Shown here piece after piece: positions 1 through 11,229 of a stretch of 64,000 nt of DNA. This DNA comes from Amia ocellicauda. Taxonomy: Eukaryota > Chordata > Actinopteri > Amiiformes > Amiidae. The notes below the pieces were generated by a model. That model saw only the letters and a program-made list of their open reading frames with translations. It did not search any database and had not been told where the DNA came from. A program made the translations under genes and the position numbers. Position 1 is the first letter of the stretch, and every line of letters starts with the position of its first letter. Where the stretch lies: NCBI RefSeq assembly GCF_036373705.1, contig NC_089863.1, positions 1,048,001 through 1,112,000 on the forward strand, read 5' to 3'.

Positions 1-378
1 TTAATGTCTGACTAACAATACTAATGAGAGACTCACCTTCGTCTTACTAACCGGTATTGTAGTCAATGTGTTCATAACCTTTATTGTTTAACGATTTGTG
101 TGATATCATATGCGATCCCATGGTCTTTGATTTGGTCACGGAAGTGATTTGTCATTGATTTGTTGATCTAGAGTTGAATTTTAATTCGTTTTTCCCTTTT
201 GTATAATTAGTGTAGTGCTACATTTAGTCTTTGTTTTTGAATAAATTTGACAATTTATATCTTTGGAATTGGTATCTGTGTCCAATTATTACAGAAATTG
301 AGTTCTACAAGATTCCAGGAATCGTGATGTGATACTATAAATTCACTTCTTAAATTGAAATTTATAAGTGTACCTTAT
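1..378 (+). repeat. Partial copy of LTR-like dispersed repeat
   Basis: This block is nearly identical to 33559-33938. Shared text includes the run starting ttaatgtctgactaa, the gtcttactaaccggtattg run, the gatatcatatgcgatccca run and the tail ending near tataagtgtacctta. It has an AATAAA at about 240, where the second copy has aataca. The window starts inside the repeat, so its left end is not visible. The second copy suggests it is the R/U5 half of a long terminal repeat. Whether it is a solo LTR or the end of a provirus cannot be told. Confidence 0.75.
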
Positions 379-384
379 GCTACA

Positions 385-1018
385 TCAGTATGTAGTGTAT
401 GCATCTCAGTATGTAGTGTATGCATCACAGTATATAGTGTATGCATTTCAGTATGTAGTGTATGCATCACAGTATATAGTGTATGCATTTCAGTATGTAG
501 TGTATGCATCTCAGTATGTAGTGTATGTGTCTCAGTATGTAGTGTATGTGTCTCAGTATGTAGTGTATGCATCTCAGTATGTAGTGTATGTGTCTCAGTA
601 TGTAGTGTATGCATTTCAGTATGTAGTGTATGCATCACAGTATATAGTGTATGCATTTCAGTATGTAGTGTATGCATCACAGTATGTAGTGTATGCATTT
701 CAGTATGTAGTGTATGTGTCTCAGTATGTAGTGTATGTGTCTCAGTATGTAGTGTATGTGTCTCAGTATGTAGTGTATGTGTCTCAGTATGTAGTGTATG
801 CATTTCAGTATGTAGTGTATGCATCACAGTATATAGTGTATGCATTTCATTATGTAGTGTATGCATCACAGTATGTAGTGTATGCATTTCAGTATGTAGT
901 GTATGCATTTCAGTATGTAGTGTATGCATTTCAGTATGTAGTGTATGTGTCTCAGTATGTAGTGTATGTGTCTCAGTATGTAGTGTATGCATCACAGTAT
1001 GTAGTGTATAAGTCTCAG
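385..1018 (+). repeat. 21-bp minisatellite, about 30 copies
   Basis: A tandem array of the unit tatgtagtgtatgcatctcag and close variants (gtatgtgtctcag, gtatgcatttcag, gtatgcatcacag). Some units carry tatatag in place of tatgtag. Because 21 is a multiple of three and the unit has no stop in several frames, long spurious open frames run across it on both strands, with repeating Cys/Val/Ser or His/Thr/Leu products. I regard these as artefacts of periodicity, not genes. The array starts within a few bases of the end of the preceding LTR-like repeat. Confidence 0.95.
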
Positions 1019-2229
1019 TATAGTGTATGTACCATGTGTGTATTGTGGGTAATAATTTAATTTAAGGGATACATTGTGTATATAGTTCTACACTTAAATA
1101 TCACAAAATACAACTTTACAATTTGAATCACTCTATTATAACGTACTGTATGTATTGACATTTAGTGCCTTAAATAGCTCCCTTTACCAGTTGAACACAT
1201 TTGTGATAAGTATTTGTGTCTATCTGGGTCAGTGGCTGGATCCAGCACTGTCCCCCAGCCAAATCAGGCTGTTTACAGAGAGAGAGACATGGTAAGGACC
1301 CTGAGGGAGAGGGGAGAAGGAGCAGAGGGACAGGGTTCCCTGCCTGCAGGCTCAGCAAACTCTGGCTCCTGTCATGCATTCAATGCAAATTCTCTGGACA
1401 TGCTTGGTTCCTGTGAACACCTACGTCTGCAAGCATCACACTCTTTACTGTATTTACAGAGACACGGTCTGTGAATATGACAATTATTTGACCTGTTTAA
1501 ATAAGGCGTGTGTGACTTTTAATCCAATACATAATATTTTAATAATCATTCAGTAAATACAAATGTTATAATGCGAACATGATATTATTTTATTTTTAAA
1601 ACTTGGTAGAGCACAAGTCAAGTCTAATCAAATCTAGATTGTTGCAATGTCTGTTTGTGCTCTTGATGTAAAACTTCACAGCCTTATTGTGTCCAGAGCT
1701 CAGGAACTAGATCCCAGACTCACATTGGTCTATCTCACTGTGACCCTGTGCTCTACGCTGCCTCAGAGAAATAGTATCTGTATGTTTTATTTAGATGCAC
1801 ACTGTCTGTCTTGTATGACCCCTTTGGAAAACTCTAGTCCAGTTTACAGCAAGAAATGTAAACAGACCTGAGCTGTTCTGTACAGGAAGAACCCCAGAAA
1901 GGAGGCTATTAAGTATATATTGCTCTTTCAGTGGCTTCATACAGACTGAGCACTCTGTGTACATTACACTGTGTGTACAGCAATTTATGTCTTTCAATAT
2001 TTGTTACATTTTGTATTAATCATCTTATTTTCTGCATTGTAAAATGCAGATCTTCATCTTTTTTGGTTTCATTTGTTTTTCTTCTTACTACTATTATTAT
2101 CCTGAACAACCACTTTTGTAAATACATCTCCTCCTGCAGTTTTTCATCTCTCAAAATGACACTGTGCACACTTTTTGATCTATATCTGAAACTTGATCTC
2201 TGACCTCTGCTTCAAGGTCAAATGTGATT
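1019..2229. other. Unassigned non-coding stretch
   Basis: AT-rich sequence with no open frame that resembles a protein family, no clear splice-flanked exon and no repeat family I recognise. The short open frames on both strands have no domain signature. Confidence 0.5.
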
Positions 2230-3415
2230 TTCTTGCATTATAGGGTTACAGTTTTCAAATGCAGGGCCTCCAGGACATGTCATCCGAATTTCTGTGTTTC
2301 TCTGACAGGAGATGGGAGATGGGAAGCCCTGCAGCTGTTCGATCCAACCCTCCGACTCACAAAATGACATCAGCCAAAACAAGTCAGCATGGTCCATATG
2401 GTCGGTAGAGAGAAGGCCATACAGGTATTGCTTAAAGTCCCGCTCCAACTCCACGACCAATAGCAGCTCCTTCCGGGTCATGCAGTAGTTACTCTCGGGC
2501 TAGTCCTGAGTCCTGCTGAACTAAGCAACGTCTGCCTCACCTTCGGTCGTCTGCTGGGCCAAGACTGCACCAATGCCTCTATCACTGGGTCCGGGATGAA
2601 CAGCCACTGGGGATCCAGGGCTACCAGCATGGGTGCACGCTAGAGGGCTCCCTTCAGCACAATGAAAACTTCCTCCCTCTCCCAGGACCAGGCAAAAGTC
2701 ACATTTCAGTCAGTCGGTTAAGCAAAATGGGGCACAAATCTACAGTAGTAGGAGGCAAGCCTGAAGAATGATCTCAGCTGCCTCTGGTTGGTGAGCAGGG
2801 ACCAGACAAAAACAGCCTCAATCTTATGCAGTCAGTGCAGTCAGAGCTCCCAGCTCAGGATTTGAACCGCACACCACAGGTATCCCTCCAAGCTCCGCAC
2901 TGCAGCAGCTCCACCCAGTAGAGTGTTAAGGCTGCTATGGCAAAAGACCGTGTCTCCCAATGCAGGAGGCTTAACACTGTACTGATTTCACTGAGGGGTT
3001 ATGCTCATATACCTAATTACACTGATCCACCTCAGTGGTGATCCCATTTCCATTCACACGGTGACTGAGCCAAGATACCTCCCTCCACAGCAGGTGACAA
3101 TTCTCAACCCAGCCTTAGTCACCCTCTCCAGGGCCTCCTGCAGTGCAGTGATGGCATCATCGAAGATGCTCCCATGACCCTGCAGGTCATTCAGGCTGGG
3201 CAGTGTGTGGGGGGCACCCCGATGAGGACCCTCTCCATCAGACACTTGAACATCGCCAGTGCATTGCAGAAGCTGAAAGGCATGGCAGTGAACTGTCACT
3301 GGCCGCGCCCCATGGAGAAGGCCATCTTGGGTTTTGCCTCTGGGGTCAGAGTCACCTGCCAGTACCCCCTCCACAGATCCAGCAAAGATAACCACTTCCA
3401 CCCTGCCACCAGATG
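2230..3415 (-). pseudogene. Decayed Gypsy-type retrotransposon pol (RT and RNase H)
   Basis: Read on the minus strand, about 3410 down to 3050 resembles the Gypsy reverse transcriptase core: a trp/gln beta-strand, an AFSMGRGQFT-like strand, a MPFSFCNA-like turn, and the region before the next domain with a KAGL...YLG-like end. Then 2880-2700 reads LRSFFRLASYYCRFVP-like, the connection region. From 2481 to 2260 it reads TRKELLLVVELERDFKQYLYG followed by a TDH...GWIEQLQGF-like RNase H stretch. These pieces lie in three frames with stops between them, so the element is dead. No LTRs were recognised around it. Gypsy is assigned from domain order and motifs; another LTR family with similar pol cannot be excluded. 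Confidence 0.8.
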
Positions 3416-3556
3416 AAGGGACTGGTTGGAATTAATTGGTGTAATGTTTAAGCAAAGATTGACATATTGACATAGGATGGAGTGATAAGGATGTTTATAC
3501 TGTCTGTGTCAACATCACCAACCACAGCTCTGAGCCCCCTCTTGTCCCTGAACTGG

Positions 3557-3691
3557 ATAAAAGAGCTGGGATCCAGCTCCACTCACCACTGACACCACTC
3601 ACCACGCAGAGAGACAGAGACTCCCGCTGATTTACTGAAGACACTCGATACTTATCTCAGAGAGAGACAGCCACTGACTCCCTGCCAACAG
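3557..3691 (+). promoter_or_regulatory. Candidate promoter and 5' UTR exon of the C-type lectin gene
   Basis: A TATA-like GATAAAAG lies at 3556-3563. About 25-30 bases downstream begins a short exon that ends at 3691 with the donor caacag|gtaaga. This exon has no usable start codon and would be 5' UTR. It would splice to an acceptor ttcctccag at 4099, ten bases before the coding ATG. The assignment rests on spacing and splice consensus only. Confidence 0.55.
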
Positions 3692-4109
3692 GTAAGAGAA
3701 GCACACCTGTCCTTCACCCCTGCATCCCTCTGCTGTCCTCTGACTGTAGATCTGAATGAGGACACAATGTGTTCCTGTGTGTCTGTGAAGCTGCATTATG
3801 TAAGTGTGTTTTCCCAGAGTGCTTCAGTCTGGGTCTGGGTGACTCATCTCGTTTTATTCATATTATTATTATACAGTGCAGTTCAAGGCATAAAACATTA
3901 CAAATTCCAATGTACATATTACAGTGCAATTCAGTGCAATGTTAAGGGTTTGTGAGCTCCAGTCACTCTTCCTGTTTGGGGTTCAGCTGCATCTCAGATA
4001 ATCCACAATGAGACTGAAACCTGAACAACTGCTGATTATAGCTGTGAGGAAAACACTGAGAAAAATGAAAGTCATTGCAGAGTGTCTGTGTTCCTCCAGA
4101 AGTGTTGCC

Positions 4110-7100
4110 ATGGCCCTCCTCCAGATGTCTGCACTGCTCTGCACCGTCCTGGCGCTCAGTGTGGCTTCAGGTAGGAGCACTGCTGCTGCAGATTCATCTC
4201 TTCTCAATTACCATGGATTCAGTTTACTACTATTGTCTTTTGTAATTTATTTAGTTGGTTATAAAATTAAAATGTCTATGCAGCTTAACTGTGTCATGAT
4301 TAATGGGTAAGTATATGTCCTTGTCCTCTGCTGACAGGGGGCAGTAGTCATGTAGCTTCTGCTCTACATGTGACAGCTGACCTCTAATGTAGTTTTCTAT
4401 GGTCCACAGCTGCATTCTGTCTCCTGCAGTAACTTTCAGTGTAGACAGAAGTCTGAGGTCATTGAAGATGTAGATAAATATCATCATGCAGAACAACTGG
4501 CAAAACAATATTCTGCTCTGCTCCAAACTACTGAATTTACACTGCAGGAACACCCTGCGTCTTCAGCTCTCAGTTCTGTGCCTGGCATTGCAGTTCCCAC
4601 AGTTTTCTTCTGCTCCATCTTTTCAGCCTCATAATTCTTCTGCAAATTTCTTCCTTTCTGTTTCACTTTCTACTCATCTTTGTTGCCTTCTTCTCCTGTC
4701 TTATACATGCCCTTCTGCCAAGGCATACTCCTTACTGTGCCTCAGGCCCCAGAACTCTGCTCATTGTTCTCTTATTCCCCTTTAACTCATTTTCTTTCTC
4801 TTTCTCTGTCCCTGCTGACATCCTACCCAGCACTGGCATTGCATGTCATCCTGTGCTGTCAGCTCCAGCTATTCTTACTGACACTTCTGCCCTCGGCGCC
4901 CAAGACGCGGCTCTTGCCACTGCAAGCATCCTACCTGTTGTCTCTCACTGCTTTTCGGCAGATGTCCCACATGGCTAGTTTAAGCCCCAATGACACTTTT
5001 CCTTTCTGTCACTGGCCCTAGCTTCTAGATCCTGCCTGCCAGCATCCTGGTGCAGCCTGGTTTCGTTATCTCCAGCTTTTCTTACAGACTCTACTGCCCA
5101 TCGACACTCATGACTCGGCCCTTGCCGCTGCAAGCATCCTACCTGCGGTCCAAGCAGCCAGTGTATTTCTCAACGCCTTTCTGCTGGCATCTCTTGCAGC
5201 ACAGTTCAGCCCCTGTGGCACTTCTTTCTTGCTGCCGGTACCAGCCTCTGCTCAAACTCCTGTTGCCAGGATGGCAGACCCAGCCCTTGCTCCAGCAAGT
5301 GTCCTACCCATTGCCCCAGCAGAAGGCTGCTTGTCCAGCTAAACCTCACCATTTCCAACTTCAGTTTTCTGTCCCTGCTAGGGCATAGCAAACATCCATG
5401 GGCCGCATAAACTGTATAATATGGCACTATTGCACTCGGAACCAAATTAACTGGCTGCTAACCTGGTCTTTGCTGAATTCTGTCTAGGATTCAAATTAAT
5501 GGAACCACTCCATGTTTATGCATCCATGCTTGAACAGTCTGTTCATTTGGGATTCTATATATCGAGCATTTACCGCCATCTGTTTTGTGCCCTGGCTGCT
5601 GCTCATTGGAACAGGAACATTTATTCGGGCGCTTCAGACACTAACATCTACAGTCACCTGCACACACACTTCTCGGTCATCCACACATCCTATACCACTG
5701 AGCATTGCAACCTTTGTTACTTACAGTTACAGCCAAACAGTTATGGTCACCCAGCAATCATGTGTATAACAATCATCATGCTATAACTTTAACCGTGACT
5801 CTTCCTGACAAATTCTGAACATTTGCAGCCACCATGTTCACAACTGCTTAGCATGTGCACATCGCCTCCTAGCTTCCTCGTGCATCAGTAGCTCCTACAA
5901 TTTGTGTTTTGGTTGCCTAGTGGGTCCAGTAAGGAAAGTTTTTCCCCCCTACAGGTTTTCAGTTGTGCACCAGTTTCTCTGCCACTGGTGTAGGCAAACA
6001 ATTTATTGGATCAAATGAGTTGGTAGCATAATTTCATAAAATGTCATTGTTGGTCTATGCAAAAACATCTCTAACGCACTCCTTCATGCCAAGCAGCATG
6101 AGTAATCACAGTGCATTGCACAATTTTTGGGGGGACGTTTAATCTACTAAAACACTCTCTGCACTACGTCTGACATGGTTCTGTGCTCCTGCTCCCCTGC
6201 AGCTTCTGTGATTGAGGTGGACAAGAGAGACTCGTGCCAGGGCTCCTGTGCTCATGGCTGGACCAGCTTCAAGAACCGCTGCTACCAATACTTCAGTGAC
6301 CAGAAGGATTGGGCTGATGCTGAGGTAACTGTCTATCATCCAACCAGGGAAGTCACATGTGAAATGTAGCACTGTGTCCCAAAGCTTGTCCAGTGGGTGG
6401 GGGGTTCAGGAGATTCAACACTCTACTGATTTTACACTAATCTCTCTCTGTCTCTCTCTTTCCAGGGATTCTGTCTCAGTGGAGGAGGGAACCTGGCCTC
6501 AGTGCACAGTGAGGAGGAGCACACTTTCCTCAAGCAGCTGATCAAGAAGAGTGACAATGCAGAGAATCCCACCTGGATCGGGGGAACTGACTGCCAGAAG
6601 GTACAGCACCATGTTTACTGAGAGGAGCAGTGCACTGCCCCCTGCAGGCAACCTGAGTCACAGCCTGGGGCCTATTCTTCATACGTGGATAACCGGGTTA
6701 GCCATCTAAGTTTCAGGATAACTTGACAGAAACATTTTATTTTTTTGTTTTCTGAAGCAAGCTTAAAGTAAACTATGTTACCAGAGTAAAATGTCTAGCA
6801 TCTCAAACCTGCTTCCGGGCAGGTTAACTTGAAGTTAGCTGGCTAAGAATCTGAATGTATTTAATTAATTTAATTAAATGACAGCTGACACACCCCCGAA
6901 ATGACGGCGCGTTCCTATCACCAGTGGGAGAAATCTTCATAAGGCAAGATTTTCAGCAAGAAAGAATTCTTAGAGATCTCCAAGCTCGTTTAAATCAGAC
7001 AGATGATTATTTATTTCAGTGTTACAGGTTCGGTTGGCAAGGGATGATTTATGAGAAATGAACATCACTAATCTGTGTCTCTCCTCCCTCTCTCCTCTGT

Positions 7101-7665
7101 GCTCGTCTGTGCAGGAGGGTGTGTGGCACTGGAGTGATGGGACCAAATGGGACTTCACCAAGTGGAATGGTGGAGAGCCCAACAACCTTAATATTGAAAA
7201 CTGCCTGCATATGGACTTTCCAGGTAAGAATCTCCTCTGCGAAAGATTCAGATGCGAGCTTTATCTTGCTGCTCCTTCAGACTGTGTCCTGAAGAGCCCC
7301 AGAGCCACGGCCTCACTGTCCTGGCTGGGTACACTGTGCCATCCCTGCACACTTCTCTGCCCAATGAAGAATCCAGACAGGGCAGAAAGGTGTGCCCTAC
7401 AAACTATTCAGAATCACACTTATATTAAATTAAAACAGTATGAATGCAATACCAATAACTTGGTAGTAACTGTGTTCTGTGAATTCTGTGTCACTGCAGT
7501 GGCTGTACAGACTGTTTCTACAGTGCTGTATTCAGTGTCGGGAGTCACAGCCAGCAATGCTCAGCTTAATCTGTCTCCTGTGCTCTTTCAGCTGGAATGA
7601 CTGGAAACTGGAATGACATAGCATGTGGCAATCGATACGCATTCATCTGTGTCTTGAGAGCTTGA
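4110..7665 (+). CDS. Secreted single-domain C-type lectin
   Basis: Coding exons: 4110-4170, 6203-6324, 6466-6600, 7115-7223, 7592-7665. Every junction is GT-AG, and the total of 501 bp gives 166 residues. Residues 1-20 (MALLQMSALLCTVLALSVAS) form a signal peptide. The rest is one carbohydrate recognition domain: SCAHGWTSFKNRCYQYF at the N-terminus, a WIGG strand, WSDGT, then WNGGEPNN with the EPN calcium/sugar motif, and GNWND near the end before the last cysteine pair. EPN with WND is the combination known to bind calcium and usually mannose or GlcNAc-type sugars. No transmembrane or stalk is present, so a secreted plasma or mucosal lectin is inferred, like other short fish lectins. The start ATG has a good context (gttgccATGG). 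The five-exon CRD layout matches fish lectins of this type. Nearest relative is not determined. Confidence 0.9.
4860..5315 (+). repeat. Degenerate tandem repeat in lectin intron 1
   Basis: Three diverged copies of a block containing ctccagct(a/t)ttcttac, then a cggctcttgcc(a/g)ctgcaagcatcctacc run, occur near 4868-4937, 5071-5145 and 5245-5310, about 175-205 bp apart. The copies share the core cttgcc..tgcaag..tcctacc. No function is apparent. Confidence 0.6.
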
Positions 7666-7806
7666 GGTGATGCCAGACCTCAGTGAGAGAAGGAGGGCAG
7701 CAGAGCATCGCTGGGAGGAGCTTTATCACTTTGCCTCACACCTGCAGTTCTAGGGAGTGCGAGTGCCCTGGCATGGGCCTCTCAACCACTGTAATTGTGT
7801 TTCTTC

Positions 7807-7812
7807 AATAAA
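7807..7812 (+). terminator. Poly(A) signal of the C-type lectin gene
   Basis: AATAAA lies 142 bases after the lectin stop codon, in tcttcaataaatacttgcag. It is the first such signal downstream and fits a short 3' UTR. Confidence 0.75.
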
Positions 7813-7929
7813 TACTTGCAGCATCACTAGTGAGTCATCTATCTGTGTTCAGGAGTGATGTGAGAAAGTGTGTTTGTGAGCGTGTGTCTGTATCACTCTG
7901 CAGATCCGTGCATGTGTGAATGTGTGAAT

Positions 7930-7956
7930 GTGTGTGAGTGTGTGTGTGTGTGTGTC

Positions 7957-8026
<70 letters not shown>

Positions 8027-8027
8027 C
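7930..8027 (+). repeat. (GT)n microsatellite
   Basis: A run of gtgtgt, interrupted by tctgtttgtc at about 7958, just after the lectin gene. Simple-sequence repeat; spurious open frames cross it. Confidence 0.95.
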
Positions 8028-8158
8028 ACCGTTCACCGTTCACCCAATTTTTTCTTAGGCCAGAAAGAGAAATGCTGAGCTAGTTTGTAGTCTATGTTGA
8101 TGCTATGCTATGCAGGTTTGCATTTGTATAGCACCCCTTTTTAGCTGTTTGATATGTA

Positions 8159-9024
8159 CACTACTGGTCAAAAGTTTAAGAACACCTACATTTTTCCAGT
8201 TTTTATAGAAGTTTTCACAGTTTAATGCCTCAATGTACTCTGAAAATAAAGCATAGAACAAATAAACAATTGGAGATAAAAAAATAAATCATGGAATCAG
8301 TTCGTTTAACAGAATTTAACCCCATAGCTGACAAACCCCTCTGGTCCGTTAAAAAGGCACCAAATCCGTGTGCTTCTCTTTAAGCCCATGTGTACTCTTC
8401 ACTGTTATGTTGTTTGACAAGTGTTTTGTATCCCATGAAAGCTGATTCTCTCAGCTTTCTAATGCTGTGAAGCATTCTCTGATATTAAAAAAAAATGTTT
8501 TAATACCCCCTCCCCCCCTCCACATTCTGAAATGGGGGGCTGGGGGGATACTTGGTCTGAGTAGGAATACACAATCTCAGAAAATATTGACAATCATGAC
8601 ATATTCTGGAACCAGACAGTCTACTGATCAAAACAAGACCATCCACGTTTTGGTAGAAGAAACACACACCCGTAGAGAGCTCAACATGTCAGGATGGAAA
8701 ACTCTGTTTACAGTGAACTAATACATGATTTTACATAACTGGTAGCCAAGAGAATAAGCTTTCAAACGATGTGCGCATTGTAGGAATACAGTGTCACTTC
8801 TATGCACAGGAGCTGCGTCACACTGCCAAACAATGCTTAAGAGGGTGTAGTAACACAGTATATAACTCTGAAATGTACATTATTTTTCGTTTTTGGAAAC
8901 CTAAACTTTTTTTTAACCTCTGGCAGTTTACAGCTTACCTTTGTAACATTTCAGGTTATTTAACTGCTTAAATTTCAATAAAACCTGGAGAAATGGATGT
9001 ATCTAAAACTTTTGACCGGTAGTG
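8159..9024. mobile_element. Non-autonomous Tc1-like transposon (866 bp)
   Basis: The ends are inverted: the left begins cactactggtcaaaagttt and the right ends aacttttgaccggtagtg. TA dinucleotides flank both sides (8157-8158 and 9025-9026), as expected for Tc1/mariner insertion. The interior shows no transposase frame of useful length, so it is an internally decayed copy. Confidence 0.85.
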
Positions 9025-9179
9025 TAGACCAATGTCTGTCACCTCTAATTGTTTTAGTTTCTATCGCAGCTGCAGGGTACTAAGCACAGCTTCCTATTTA
9101 AGAAAAAAAAATTGTCACCCCACAAAAATAAATAAATACATGTTATGTCATTAAAAGATACAAATAATAATCAAATGAA

Positions 9180-9495
9180 TCCATCCATCTTCAAAACCAC
9201 TCATCCTGGTGAGGGTTGCAGGGAAGCCAGAGCTGATCCCAGCAGGCACAGTGTGCAAGGCAAGAATACACCCAGGACAGGATGCCAGTCCATCACAGGG
9301 CAACACACAGACAGACCAATTAACCTGCATGTCTTTGGACAGTGGGAGGAAACCAGAGTGCCTGAAGAAGACCCTCACAGACACAGGGAGAACATGCAAA
9401 GTCCACACAGACAGACCCCTGAGACGAGACTTGAACCCAGGACCCCAGAGGTGTGAGGTAGCAGCGTTAACCACCACAACACCGTGCCACCCATC
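9180..9495 (+). repeat. Common fish interspersed repeat (LINE/SINE-like tail)
   Basis: It carries the familiar dispersed motifs cctgcatgtctttggac, gtgggaggaaacc, gggagaacatgcaaa, cttgaacccaggacc and caccgtgccacc. These recur in many fish genomes. A short related piece lies at about 43020-43080. The exact family is not assigned. Confidence 0.7.
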
Positions 9496-9750
9496 AAATG
9501 AATCATATAAGCTTAATGACTACAGATATTGTAAGATGTCATTTTTAATATCAACTCACCTTAATCTGTGTTGAGTTGTATTGCCATTGAAGTTGTGAAC
9601 TACAGTTCAACTAATCAGTCATAGGTGAGTCTGACTGCAGTGAAGACATGGGCAAACTGCAGTCATCTCAGCCTGTAGGACATCTCCAGTCCCAGATTAG
9701 TTTATATGATATTGTATAATATGGAAAGGCAGAGGGCAGGGTGTCTTTAC

Positions 9751-11229
9751 CTGAGTTGACACTGAGGAACACAGGGACTAGTTTATCTCTGAAGGGTATT
9801 TTGCCATCTATTGCACACCAGTACCAGCCTTCGTCCTCGGCTCTGAGGTCCCTGACAGTGATGGTGAACTCTCTGCGGGTCCGATCGTCTCTGATTGAAG
9901 TCCTGCCTCCAGTGTGTTGGGAATCGGTGCTCACAACCGGGCTGCAGTGTTTTTGTTTGGCTCCTTGACACCAGTACTTTGTGTGAGTCTCATAGTATGA
10001 AGAATAGGAGCAGCGGATCGTTGTCTCGCCAGATAGCTGTCCAGTGATGTTCGCAGGACCCTGAAGGTCTGGTGTGGAAATTGTAATTTGTAATGCATTT
10101 CAGCCGATAGAAGAAGACAATCCTTACCTGTTCTCAAGAACAGTTTGATCATTTACTGGTGTATCTAACCACCTATGAGATTATTTATTCTGCTGATGGG
10201 ATACTTCAGTATTAAATAGCAGGACATTCATTTTTATTGATGGTATTTGAAGGTATAGAGACTCTGAATGAGCAATTATTCTCTATCAAGACAAGAGGAT
10301 CATATTAAATGCACCAGTGAGTACAGTTTCGGTTTACCTCTGTTGATGTTGACGTGCACAGCAGCACCATCATCACTTGTCAGTATTTCTGGTCTTGCCA
10401 TCCCACACCAGTACCAGCCTTCATCCTCCGGTCTCAGATCCCTCATAGTGATGAGAGCGTTCCCCTTGACTGATCCTCACTGAGGGAAACCCTGCTGTCT
10501 GTCACAGAGCCGCCAGTCTTCGCCAGTGTTGTACAAGCAGTGTGGTATGATCCTCTACACCAGTACTTCACATGCTGTCTGTAGGCTTCATCATATCCAC
10601 ACAGTACAGTCACTGTGCCGTGAACCCAACTGCTCACCTGCTCTGGACCCCATATTGACCCAGAATGGGCACCTGAGAGGCAAAGCACACAGATCACAAA
10701 CCTCACCAAACGTTAGACAATGATAAACACAAACACCCTGATTATAGCTGAGGATCCATGAACACATTCCTGAATGAGACTCAGGTACATTATATTGTAT
10801 AATATAATTGTATAATGTATGAGAAATTACACTCAGCAAATTGAAAGTGACAGATATAGTTGCACTTTCAGTTTGTAAAGTCACAAGTAAGTGTCCTGTT
10901 ACTATTTGCTTCATAACCAGCTGTTCTGAAAACCAGCCGATTAATTTATTGTTCGTCAAGCACTTTGATGCAGCTGGATCTCCAGCCGGTACGAATGTGA
11001 GTCTCTAAGTGCCGTCTGTGCGACTGAATCACACTAGAGCTGTCAGAGCAGAAACCAGCTCAACTCCCCTGTGTGGAGACTGAAAGCCTGAGGTCGCCAC
11101 CAAGCCGTGCTGTTGTCCTGTCGTCTGATACACAGTGTCCTGTGACGTGTGAAAGCCCATATTGAGAGTCCAGCGCAGTGAGACGCTGTCTTAACCTGAC
11201 AGGATCGCCTTGATGATCAGGAGCTGCAT
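9751..11229 (-). pseudogene. CD300/pIgR-like receptor with two V domains, frameshifted
   Basis: Exons on the minus strand: signal exon 11229-11196 (MQLLIIKAILS, phase 1), V domain 1 10672-10338, V domain 2 10068-9751. Domain 2 is intact. It has the CD300/CMRF35 hallmarks KYWCQG, a second cysteine pair (KHC), and RDLRAEDEGWYWC. Domain 1 has VLCGYDEAYRQHVKYWCRG and MRDLRPEDEGWYWC, but the two halves lie in different frames. Its exon is 335 bp where phase 1 at both ends requires a multiple of three, so one base is missing near 10463. The start is supported by the phase of the short leader exon. No transmembrane or tail exon was recognised below 9751. If the last donor is not used, the frame runs on to a stop at 9668. 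It could be a pseudogene or a sequencing error in a real receptor gene. Confidence 0.7.

Noticed and set aside
355-1060. Long open frames of Cys/Val/Ser, Tyr/Val or His/Thr repeats
   Set aside because: They come from a 21-bp tandem unit, which keeps several frames open on both strands. No promoter, splice sites or domain.
6670-6960. Harbinger-type MITE in lectin intron 3 (gggcctattcttcatacgtg start)
   Set aside because: The left end looks familiar, but I could not find a clear right end or target duplication.
7835-8058. His/Thr and Cys/Val frames around 7.9 kb
   Set aside because: They lie in a (GT)n microsatellite.
10443-10709. MVRFVICVLCLSG as signal peptide of the CD300-like gene
   Set aside because: That stretch overlaps the intron and acceptor (tgcctctcag) of the V1 exon. 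A separate phase-1 leader exon at 11229-11196 fits better.
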